This document shows, piece by piece, positions 35,805 to 44,500 of a stretch of 64,000 nt of DNA. The position numbers and the translations under genes were made by a program. The notes under the pieces are model-generated. The model worked only from the letters and a program-made list of their open reading frames with translations. It had not been told where the DNA came from and did no database searches. The number at the start of each line of letters is the position of its first letter. Within the stretch, counting starts at the first letter, position 1. The stretch is from Streptomyces brevispora (GTDB lineage Bacteria > Actinomycetota > Actinomycetes > Streptomycetales > Streptomycetaceae), in contig NZ_VIWW01000001.1 in assembly GCF_007829885.1 (NCBI RefSeq), forward strand, positions 6,366,119 through 6,430,118, given 5' to 3'.

Positions 35805-36374
35805 ATGTCTGAGGTGATGTGTGTGCACGGCATACGTAGATGGGGGACGACGACAGCAGCACTGGCGCTGCTGGCCGGAGTACTCCAAGGAATCACGGCC
35901 TCACCGGCCGCGGCGGAATTCGACTGCTTTCGGGACACGTGCTCGGGAAAGGACCCCATTGCGATGGGGTGCGACAATGACGCCGAAATTCTTCAACAGG
36001 TGACTATGGCGGACGAGTCGGTCTCGGTACGGCTGCTCTGGTCGCCGATGTGTCAGGGCGTATGGGCAAAGGTCTCACGCGATCTCGATACGTCGCCCGC
36101 CTCCGTGTATCTGACACTGTGGACGACACGCGATCCCGACGGCGGTGTTCAGGCCGGTGACAGTCCGGCCGTTCTCGGCAGCGGCGTGGCAGGCGCCTAC
36201 ACCAAGATGCAGAACTGGAAGAAGACGACGGCGAAGGCGTGCTGGAACGACGTCGATACCGCGTTCGACCCCGCACCGACGAAATACACCATCCAGAGCC
36301 CCGCCAAGGAAAACGACTGGCCGGTCGACGCGAGCCTCGCGGTCCTGCACGGCAGCTGCACGGACTGGATGTGA
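35805..36374 (+). CDS. Small exported DUF2690-like protein
   Basis: A 189-aa protein with a Sec signal peptide (GTTTAALALLAGVLQGITASPAAAE). The mature part begins FDCFRDTCSGKDPIAMGCDND, the C-x-GKDP-x-GC-x-DA pattern of DUF2690, followed by VRLLWSPMCQGVWAKV. Several Cys residues suggest disulfides outside the cell. GGAG ten bases before 35805 supports that start, though 35817 is possible. It lies eight bases upstream of the large SLT-golvesin gene, so probably in one operon. It is the first gene of locus A. Function unknown. Confidence 0.72.
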   Translation: MSEVMCVHGIRRWGTTTAALALLAGVLQGITASPAAAEFDCFRDTCSGKDPIAMGCDNDAEILQQVTMADESVSVRLLWSPMCQGVWAKVSRDLDTSPASVYLTLWTTRDPDGGVQAGDSPAVLGSGVAGAYTKMQNWKKTTAKACWNDVDTAFDPAPTKYTIQSPAKENDWPVDASLAVLHGSCTDWM

Positions 36375-36382
36375 GGAGCATC

Positions 36383-39370
36383 ATGCGGAAAAGACGTCTC
36401 ATACGCCACTTGTCCATGAATCCGCTGGTCATCATGAGCGTGGTGGCGGCATCCGCCGCGCTGGTCCCGCCGGCTTCCGCGGATCCCGCACCGGCCCCCA
36501 CCGCCACGGAGAACACAACGCGCATGTTCTCCGCGCCCGGCAAGGACCTGGGGGCGGACTACACCTCGTCGGCCGATGAGATCGTGCAGGCCACCGGCGA
36601 CGCCGAGGGGCTGCACATCCTTTCGGCGCGGGAGAGCGACGGGTTCTCCTTCTACGAGATCGCCCGGCTCAAGCGCAAGGAACTGTCCGACGTCGGCCCG
36701 TGGACGGGCTACGTCTGCACCACCGGCTCGGGGAACTACGCGGCGGCGGTCTACGCCCCGTCGGTCTGGTCCAACAAGCCCGGTGCCTACGCGAGCGGCG
36801 CGTTCGCCGCGGTGATCCGCCTGTCGGACGGCAAGGTCACCGAGATTCCCGACGGAGTGCAGCTCGCCTACTTCTCGCCGGGCTGCGGTGCGGGCGACGA
36901 CGTGGCGTTCACCTCCAGTTCCGCCACGGACACGTCGGCCGGCCGGACCACGGTGATCTCGGTCGACGCGACCACCGGATCGGTCTCCTCCCGCCGCACC
37001 GTCGACGGCTTCCTGACACACGTCACCCCCACCGGGAAGGGCACCGTCGGTGTCCTCTCCGGCAACCTGGTCGACCTCAAGGACGACGGGAGGACGAAGC
37101 TGTCCGCCCGTACGCTCTCCAAGGTGCCCGGCCCCATGTTCGCGCTGGCTGCCTCGGCGAACGGTGCCGTGGACATCGGCACGGTCGACGGCGGGAAGAG
37201 CGTCATCTCCCGCTTCGACGGCAAGAAGTTCACCGAGTTGGGCCGCGCGCCCAAGGGCAAGGTGAAGCTGCTGCGCGTGGCCAAGGGCGACGCGGTCGTC
37301 GGTGACGTGAAGGCCATCGACACCGGCAAGGCCCCAGGGCTCGCCAAGCACGCCGTGGACGGCCGGGTGGCCGGGATCTCGCGCCTCGGTCATCTGGTGA
37401 CCCACTCGGTGTTCTCCGAACAGATGAAGGGCGTCACCGAGGGCGTCGGCTCGTCCCTGGCCAAGGGCGCCGGATCGCTCACCGTCAAGGCGACCGCGTT
37501 GAGGACGGGCGCGAAGGCCACCACACTCGTGGATGCCGACCGCAAGCGGCCGAAGTCGGACACGACGCTGACGATGGGCCCGACCGCGTTCGCCATGTCC
37601 GATGACGACGATCCGCTCACCTGCGGTGAGGGCGCCCCCGAGACCCAGTGCCTGTCCGGGAACGGCGCGGCCGTCATCGGCAAGATCCCGCGCATGGAGA
37701 CCCCCTGCATCGTCAAGCGCAACGACCCCAAGCGGCAGGCCCTCCAGGCCAGCGCCAACCAGGTCGAGTGGGCGGTCGACCAGGCGGTCCACGGCCAGCT
37801 GACCCTCTCGCGTCCGGCGGACTGGCACGACACCAGCCTCGGCGCCTACACCCCGCAGGGTCTGTTCCCCAAGCCGGTCCTGACCGGCGGAGGGGAGATT
37901 CCCGCGCAGGTCATGCTGGGCATCCTCGCCCAGGAGTCCAACTTCAAGCAGGCGTCCTGGCACTCCATGAACGGTGACTCGGGCAACGTCACCCGGTCCG
38001 ACTGGCTCGGGAACGGGAACGGCATCCACGGCTACCCCGACGTGACAGCGGCCGACTGCGGCTACGGCATCGCCCAGGTCACGACCGGCATGGACTCGGC
38101 ATACCCGGACCAGCTGGACACCCTGCACGCGGGCGCCGTCACCACGGACTACGCGGCGAACATCGCCGCCGGTCTGCGTATCCTGGGCGAGAAGTGGAAC
38201 CAGCTCAAGGGTCTGGGCATGAACGCCAACAGCGGCAGTGCGGCCTACATCGAGAACTGGTACATGGCGCTCTGGGGCTACAACTCCGGCGTCTACACCG
38301 TCGGGTCCAACGCCGGCCTGGGCTTCTTCAACAACCCGATCAACCCGAGCTATCCGGCGGACCGCGACCCGTTCCTGCGGTACAACTACGACGACGCGTC
38401 CCGCCCCGGCGAGTGGAATTATCCCGAGAAGATCCTCGGCTGGGCGGAGAACCCCCAGCGGACCTGGAACAACGAAGAGTCCTACGTCCGGCCCGACATG
38501 CCGCTGTCCGTCCTCAAGACGCCCCCGTACGGCACCTTCTGCGACGCGTCCAACGCGTGCGACCCGGCCGTGGCCGACCCGTGCCCGAGCTGGAACAACC
38601 TGTGCTACTGGGGCAAGAGCGCGGAGTGGATCGGCTCGCAGAGCGGCAGCAACTCCAGCACCGAGAATCTCCGCTACTCGCTCGGCTCGTCGGAACCCGA
38701 GTTGCAGAGCAAGTACGACCACGGCAACTGCTTCGACTGGCCGAACGGCAACTCCAACGCCATCGTCATCGATGACCTCGGAGAGCACGAGGACACCTAC
38801 GACTGCGGGGACTTCGAGGGGGCCTGGGACGGCAAGTTCACCCTCCAGTCCGGTGACAACTTCACCATGCAGAGGGACGACAGCACCTACCGCGCGACCC
38901 CCTACATCGCCAACATCGACCTGCACCAGCTCGGCGCCGGGTACGACCACCACGTGTACTTCACACACAGCTACCCCTACGGGGAGATCTTCCACAAGGT
39001 CACCGGCCGGTGGCAGATCAACCCGAAGCTGCTTCCCTCCGGCGACCAGCCCGGCAACCGCTACCGGGTCTTCGTCCACCTGCCGGGCCACGGCGCCGAA
39101 GCGGCCATCGGGTACGACTTCATCCCGGGCCAGAACACGGCCGGCGCCGCGCCCGACCACTGCAGCATCAACCAGGGAACTCGCAGTGCGGGCGAGGAGA
39201 CCTGGGTCGAGATGGGCACCTTCACCTTCTGGAAGGGCGGCCGGATCGAACTGGACAACATCCAGAAGGGTGCCACCGGAGACGACAACGTGGTGTTCGA
39301 CGCGGTCGGCTTCATTCCGGCCACCTTCGCCGACCCCGGCATCTGCAGCCTCAACGACGGCGGCCTGTGA
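36383..39370 (+). CDS. Exported lytic transglycosylase-golvesin domain protein (locus A)
   Basis: A 995-aa protein with a signal peptide (LSMNPLVIMSVVAASAALV to ASADP). Residues of about 40-320 form a beta-rich, propeller-like region (LAYFSPGCGAGDDVAFT). Residues 500-650 form an SLT domain: catalytic Glu518 in GILAQESNFK, DCGYGIAQVT, TDYAANIAAGLRIL and MALWGYNSGVY. About 850-985 form a golvesin-like C-terminal domain (YFTHSYPYGEIFHKVTGRW, GRIELDNIQKGATGDDNVVF). It should cleave peptidoglycan outside the membrane. GAGGAG precedes the ATG. It overlaps the following lipoprotein gene by one base (TGATG). Paralogous to the protein at 41582-46051 but without a nuclease tail. Confidence 0.85.
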   Translation: MRKRRLIRHLSMNPLVIMSVVAASAALVPPASADPAPAPTATENTTRMFSAPGKDLGADYTSSADEIVQATGDAEGLHILSARESDGFSFYEIARLKRKELSDVGPWTGYVCTTGSGNYAAAVYAPSVWSNKPGAYASGAFAAVIRLSDGKVTEIPDGVQLAYFSPGCGAGDDVAFTSSSATDTSAGRTTVISVDATTGSVSSRRTVDGFLTHVTPTGKGTVGVLSGNLVDLKDDGRTKLSARTLSKVPGPMFALAASANGAVDIGTVDGGKSVISRFDGKKFTELGRAPKGKVKLLRVAKGDAVVGDVKAIDTGKAPGLAKHAVDGRVAGISRLGHLVTHSVFSEQMKGVTEGVGSSLAKGAGSLTVKATALRTGAKATTLVDADRKRPKSDTTLTMGPTAFAMSDDDDPLTCGEGAPETQCLSGNGAAVIGKIPRMETPCIVKRNDPKRQALQASANQVEWAVDQAVHGQLTLSRPADWHDTSLGAYTPQGLFPKPVLTGGGEIPAQVMLGILAQESNFKQASWHSMNGDSGNVTRSDWLGNGNGIHGYPDVTAADCGYGIAQVTTGMDSAYPDQLDTLHAGAVTTDYAANIAAGLRILGEKWNQLKGLGMNANSGSAAYIENWYMALWGYNSGVYTVGSNAGLGFFNNPINPSYPADRDPFLRYNYDDASRPGEWNYPEKILGWAENPQRTWNNEESYVRPDMPLSVLKTPPYGTFCDASNACDPAVADPCPSWNNLCYWGKSAEWIGSQSGSNSSTENLRYSLGSSEPELQSKYDHGNCFDWPNGNSNAIVIDDLGEHEDTYDCGDFEGAWDGKFTLQSGDNFTMQRDDSTYRATPYIANIDLHQLGAGYDHHVYFTHSYPYGEIFHKVTGRWQINPKLLPSGDQPGNRYRVFVHLPGHGAEAAIGYDFIPGQNTAGAAPDHCSINQGTRSAGEETWVEMGTFTFWKGGRIELDNIQKGATGDDNVVFDAVGFIPATFADPGICSLNDGGL

Positions 39371-40128
39371 TGCGCACCGCCCTCCGCGTCCCCGTCGTAC
39401 TGATGGCGGTCGCCATCGGTGCGGCGGGAGCCGTCTCCTGTAGCCGGAGCACCCCAGAGAAGACGGCGGCATCCGAGCGTCCGACGGCCGCGGCGCCCAA
39501 GGCCGCAGCCACGCCGTCCGGCACGCCGGCCGAGTCGCCGGCCGAGTCGCCGGCCGAGACGCCGACCGTGACGCCTGCCACCGACTTGCCAAAGCACGCG
39601 GTGGCCGGAAAGGACCGGCCCAGCATCGGCGCGGGGGTCACGATGGCTGCCGGGTACACCGGGAAGGACTTTCTCTCCCGGCTCGCGAAGGACTGGAAGC
39701 TGAACCTGGACAAACCCGTCAAGCAGGAAATGCCCAACGGGAAGATGAGAACGTACATCCACGGACGCGGCGGAACCGGAAGCGGCACCGGAAGCGGCAC
39801 CGGAACGACGGTGTCAGCCGGATTCGCCGACCACACGAACCTGTCATCCCTGCTGTGCGGGACCGGCACGGACAAGTCCGGCGCTCTCGACTTCCTCGCG
39901 GCCTGCACCGAGCTGGACGTGGCGGGGATCGATCACGCCAAGGCGTCCTCCTGGCTCAAACAGGCCAAGAGGGAAACCGACTCCCTGTACAAGGAGCGGG
40001 CTGCCGAGACCAAGAACAAGAAGGAGTACGTCGTCAGCGGAGTATTCACCTCGGGCCCCGTGGTGATGGTCCTGCACCGGACGTACGAAACGTATTCGCT
40101 GCGCATCCTCGGACACGCGGCGGCCTAG
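39370..40128 (+). CDS. Lipoprotein of locus A
   Basis: A 252-aa lipoprotein: signal MRTALRVPVVLMAVAIGA with lipobox GAVSC, then a Thr/Pro/Ala-rich linker with three AESP/AETP units, then a globular domain (GYTGKDFLSRLAKDWKLN, FLAACTELDVAGIDHAKASSW, YVVSGVFTSGPVVMVLHRTYE). I recognise no family. The start overlaps the SLT-golvesin stop (TGATG), implying coupled translation and a related job at the cell surface. It is followed by a strong terminator that ends locus A. Confidence 0.72.
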   Translation: MRTALRVPVVLMAVAIGAAGAVSCSRSTPEKTAASERPTAAAPKAAATPSGTPAESPAESPAETPTVTPATDLPKHAVAGKDRPSIGAGVTMAAGYTGKDFLSRLAKDWKLNLDKPVKQEMPNGKMRTYIHGRGGTGSGTGSGTGTTVSAGFADHTNLSSLLCGTGTDKSGALDFLAACTELDVAGIDHAKASSWLKQAKRETDSLYKERAAETKNKKEYVVSGVFTSGPVVMVLHRTYETYSLRILGHAAA

Positions 40129-40146
40129 CAAGCCCATGACCGGAAG

Positions 40147-40180
40147 CGAGAGGCCCTGCCGGCTGCGGCAGGGCCTCTCG
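40147..40180 (+). terminator. Terminator of locus A
   Basis: CGAGAGGCCCTGCC and GGCAGGGCCTCTCG form a 14-bp perfect stem with a 6-base loop, 18 bases after the lipoprotein stop. Confidence 0.82.
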
Positions 40181-40257
40181 CCCCGCGCAGGCACGCGATC
40201 TGGAATCCGGGTGCTGGTGACCCGGCCGAATCTCCCCTCTCGACAGAATGAGGAATC

Positions 40258-40512
40258 ATGCGCACCGCACAACGCGTTCTCGTCCGCTTCGTCGCCCCGG
40301 CGGCAACCGCCCGCCTCGCCACGCTCGGCGCCGCTCCCGTGGCCTCGGCGACGCCCGCGCGGACCTCGGCCGAGGTCCGCGACAACATATGCGTCGACGG
40401 GGTGCGCGCGGCCACCCACGACGGCTACGACCGCGTCGTCTTCGATCCGTACGTGCGGGCGTCAAAACCGGAGCGCTGCTTGGTAATGATGTGGCCAAGG
40501 CTCGCGAGGTGA
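40258..40512 (+). pseudogene. Truncated exported AMIN-like protein
   Basis: An 84-codon frame. It has an N-terminal signal-like stretch (VRFVAPAATARLATLGAAPVASATPA), then VRDNICVDGVRAATHDGYDRVVFD, which matches the first strand pair of actinobacterial AMIN-like secreted proteins. After FDPYVRA the family sequence is lost and the frame runs into unrelated DNA. It is probably a fragment left by a deletion. The 160 bases up to 40675 hold nothing further that I recognise. Confidence 0.45.
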
Positions 40513-40675
40513 GCCAGTCGTCGTCGTTCGGACGCTGCCTGCACGGCGTGGCGAAACAGGTTGACCAGCGTGGTGTCGCCCTTTAGCGCACGGCGTCGGC
40601 GTCACCACGCTCATGCTTGTAGGCCGCGCCCCCAGCAACCCGGCGGCGCCCGCCTCAGTGCGGGCGCCGCACTCC

Positions 40676-41497
40676 TCACAAGGTGCCGGGAAGGCGCAGG
40701 TTCTCGTACTTCGGGTTGGGTTCCCCGCGCACCGCGTTCGCGACCTCGCCCGGGCACCCCTGCGGCGGGTAGCCTGGGACGTCGCGGACCTTGTAGTAGA
40801 CGCAGACTAGCCGGGGCTCCTTCGTACCGCTGCCGTAGGGCAGCATCCGGGTTTCGCCGCAGGCCGGGCAGCGCGCCTCCGCGTGGAGGAGCGTCCTGGG
40901 CTCCGTGAACACGTGAGGCAGGCGGTTCTCCGTCACGGCGGTCCGGGGCAGGGAAAGGCCATAGTGGTCGCCCAGGATCCGGTAGACGTCCGGTATCCCG
41001 GTGTTCTCGGATGCGTCGTCCTGGAAGACGCCGTGGGGGTAGGCGAGGAAACCGGCCTCCGCGACCAGGCGCCGGCTCACCGGGTGCTCGACGTGGCCGG
41101 TGCCGTTCTCTCGTAGCGTCCACTCTGTCTCGCCGCCCACCGTCACCGTGACGTTCGGCGGGTCCATGGTGGTGTCGAGGATGTCCACGACCGTGTGGCG
41201 CGCCCTGAGGTCTCTTCCGGGGGCCAGGCGGTCGTCCCGGTGCCCGGCCTCGGGCGTCTCCAGGGCGAACGCCCAGCCGTCGGCCGCCTGGCCCACCATC
41301 GCCCAGTCCGGCAGCTTCGACGATCCCGGTCCGTGGAAGAACTCCAGGGCTCCCGGGGTGGTTTCCGGATCGATGAGCGTGCCCGGCCGCGCGCCCAGAT
41401 ACACGGCGAGGGCCTCGGGGGTGATGCCCTTCACCATGGTGAGGGCGTAGCCACTCCGGCCAAGTTCGTCGTCCAGCCAAGCGAGTCCGTCGTTCAT
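40676..41497 (-). CDS. DUF6461-like protein, candidate immunity factor
   Basis: A 273-aa cytoplasmic protein with no signal or membrane segment. The N-terminus (GLAWLDDELGRSGYALTMVKGITPEALAVYLGA... WAFALETPEAG) resembles the DUF6461 family, which I recall as frequent beside toxin-like genes. The C-terminal half contains a CPACGE zinc-ribbon-like pair near residue 220. It lies 84 bases downstream of the NucA/NucB-domain gene on the same strand, the position expected for an immunity gene, although a hairpin separates them. The immunity role is inference. Confidence 0.55.
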   Translation of the reverse strand: MNDGLAWLDDELGRSGYALTMVKGITPEALAVYLGARPGTLIDPETTPGALEFFHGPGSSKLPDWAMVGQAADGWAFALETPEAGHRDDRLAPGRDLRARHTVVDILDTTMDPPNVTVTVGGETEWTLRENGTGHVEHPVSRRLVAEAGFLAYPHGVFQDDASENTGIPDVYRILGDHYGLSLPRTAVTENRLPHVFTEPRTLLHAEARCPACGETRMLPYGSGTKEPRLVCVYYKVRDVPGYPPQGCPGEVANAVRGEPNPKYENLRLPGTL

Positions 41498-41529
41498 GGA
41501 GGGAACCCTAGCCTGGTGCCTGCACGCCG

Positions 41530-41560
41530 CAGGGGCCCGGCCATGGCGGCCGGGCCCCTG
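41530..41560 (-). terminator. Hairpin between the nuclease-domain gene and the DUF6461-like gene
   Basis: CAGGGGCCCGG and CCGGGCCCCTG arms with a short GC-rich centre. It may terminate or attenuate transcription from the large gene, so the downstream gene could have its own promoter. Confidence 0.65.
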
Positions 41561-41581
41561 CTGTCCGTTCCGGTCAAGCGG

Positions 41582-44500
41582 TCACGAAGGACGCTTGGCC
41601 TCGAGCCAGTAGTTGTCTCCTTCGAGGACGCGGTTCTGCTTGCGCCAGCCAGGCATGTAGCTCATGGACTGGGTGTTCTGGTTGTTCGACATGCTGGAAC
41701 GTCCACACGGCTCGGTCCAGGTCGGCACGTGGGAGCGCGGGTCGGGCTGGAGGCTCCACCGGCCGTCCGTGCCGCGGATGGCGATCGTGTTCAGGCATTC
41801 CTCGCCCGAGGACACCTCCTTCAGGTTCTGCCCACCCCAGTCCTTCTTTATCGCGGCGCTCTGCCAGCTAGCCGCGAAGGGGAACTCGTCGCAGCTCGGC
41901 ACGTCACCGGTACCGAGTTCGGGCGACATCGTCGCCAGCTTGCTGCGCTCCCATGCCTTCGGGCAGATCACGTCGCGGTTGTGGCCGACGATGCTCTTCG
42001 TGCTCGTGGGAGGATCGGGCACGAGGACGTCCTCGGTCAGGAAGGTCAGCGGGTTGTTGCCCCGCAACCCGTAGTGTCCGGGCAGCTTGTTCTGGATCAG
42101 CCAGGCGTGCGCGGCCGCCGCCGGGAACTTCTTCTCGTTCATGACGTACGTCGGCCTGTACGAGCTGAAGACGCAGCCCGGAGTGGCCTTCACGTCACGG
42201 TCGCACCGGACGTCCAGCTCCGACTTCTCAGCCGTCATCGGGTTGCTGGTCTCACTGCCCGCGGTTCCCTTGACCGTCAGGTACGGGCTGATCCGGCCGT
42301 CGGAAGCGGTGGTGTTGTTCCACTTGATCTTCTGAGTGACCGTGGCCGTGTGGAGGTCGCCCGCGACGAAGGTCTTTGAACCGCTCCACACCGGAGTCTG
42401 CTTCTCGCAGTAGCCACGGCAGCCGAAGTCGATGTCCAGGGTCAGCGAGGGAATGGAGATCGACGTCAGCTTGACCGACACGGTCTGGGTGAAGGTGTCA
42501 CTGTCCGGGTCGAGCTGGAACTCGTGCCGGAGGTCGAAGCTCGCCTTCGGCGTGCCGGTCGTGGTCCCCTTGAACTGCAGGTCGTCCCCGAGACACGCCT
42601 CGGTCCGGGTGTAGTCCAAGGACCTCGTACCGATGGAGCAGCTCAGAGTCGACATGGTGGACACCGAACCGACCGACGCCTTGGCGGACTTGAGGTCCGT
42701 TGCCGGCGCGGACGACAGGCGCATCCCCTCCGGCCCGGTCACGGAGCGCGCGGCGCCGGAGAGACCGGAGACGGTGGGAAGCACACTGAAGTAGTCGCCC
42801 GAAATGCTCTGGGGCGGCTCCACCGGGGCCGGGTCCGGGGCAGTGATGTCCGGGTCGCCGAAGGTCAGGTCCGAGGGAATGCCGGAGTAGTCGCCGGGTA
42901 CGAACGCGATGGCGTCGAAGGCGATGTCCGCGGACCCGTCACCGCCGTTGAAGTTGTGCAGGCTGACCTCGGGGGTCATGCCGTTGAAGAAGTACGCGCC
43001 GAGATCCACCCACTTGTTGGACTGGTTGGAGCTCTGGTCGATCGCCTTCACCGTCTCACCGGCGGAGTGCTTGATGCGGTACTCGGCCTTGGAGGTCTGC
43101 GCCCCGTGGTCGGGGATGAAGGCATAGACCTTGGCCTGCCCGCTGTAGTCGGTGATCTCCTTGCCCAGCTTCCAGGTACCGGTCACCTTCATCCGGTCAC
43201 CCGGCGGCGGGTACGACTCGGCCGACCGGGTGTGGGCGAACCAGAAGTGGTTGCCGTAGCCCGCGCCGATCTGGTGGGTGTCGACCTTGCCGGGGTATGT
43301 GGTGATGGTCTGCCCGGTGTCGGAATCCATGATGTCGGAGGGCTGGTAGGTGAGAGTGAATGCACCGTCGGACTTCGCTGCCCCGCATCCGCGCGAATCC
43401 GAGCCCGCCGGGGTTGTGCCGTCGGGAACGTCGTCCACTACCAATGCGTTTGCCGGCAGGCCGGTGCTGCACTGCGGCGGGTAGGAGTTGGCGTCGGGCT
43501 GCTCCGGGTAACTGGTGTTGAACCGGTGTACCTGGTGTCCGCATTCGGCGCCGGTGTCACAGTTCTTCCATTCGGCGGACTTGCTCCACCAGCAGTGCAG
43601 CCAGTGGTCATTGGTGTCGCTGTCGCCGGAGTCCAGTGTGCAGGCACCCTGGCCGGGGTCGTTGGAGTCGTCGTCCGTGATCTTCGACGGGTCGCAAGAG
43701 TTGGACGCGTCGCAGAAGGTGTCCAGCGGCGGCTTCACTGTGGAGCGCTCTGCGTCACTGTTCCACCAGGCGGCCAGGTAACCGGGCCGGAAGTCGCCGG
43801 GCGCGAACATCGCGGAGATCGGGCGTGCGGCCCAGCCCAGGACCTTCTCCTCGTACGGCCAGTCCTGCGGGTGCGCGGCGTGGGAGTAGTCGTCCAGGTG
43901 CGGATCGACGGCGTGCTGGAGGAACGGTACCCGGTTGGCCTTCCACAGCGGGTTGGCCGGGTTGTTGGTCCAGCCCACCCCCTTGTGTCCGGCGGAGTCG
44001 GCGGCCGGGTAGAAACCTGAGTTGTACGCCCACAGGGCGAGGAACCAGTTCTCGATCCACTGCGGGTGACCGTCATTGATCATCATGCTCTGGCCGTGAA
44101 GATCGTTCCACTTGCGGGACAGGATCGTCGCGCCATAGGCGATGTTCGCGGCGTAGTCCAGCGCGACGGCCTCCTGCGTGGCGGGCGGCAGCGCCGTCTC
44201 GCCCTTTTTGGTCTTGCCGGCGAGCCGCATGCCGTCGGTGGCCTGGGTGATGCCGTAACCGCAATCTGCCTCGGAGAAGTTGATCCGCCAGGGGTCTGCC
44301 TGGTCGCCGTCGGCGGTGTATTGGGTCCCATAGTAGTTGCCAATGAGACTGTTGGCCGTGACGCCGGGAACGGCGAAGCGGGTCGCCTGCCACATGTTGG
44401 ATTCCTGCGCGGTGACGCCGAGCAATACCTGCGAGGGTATGTGCCAGCGGTCGGTGACATCCGGGTCCTCGTTGTCGAGGGTGCCGTTGGGGTCACCCGC

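Noticed and set aside
36197..39592. A 1131-codon open frame antisense to the locus A SLT-golvesin gene
   Set aside because: No signal, motif or ribosome site; it is a GC-skew shadow of a gene with clear SLT and golvesin motifs on the other strand.
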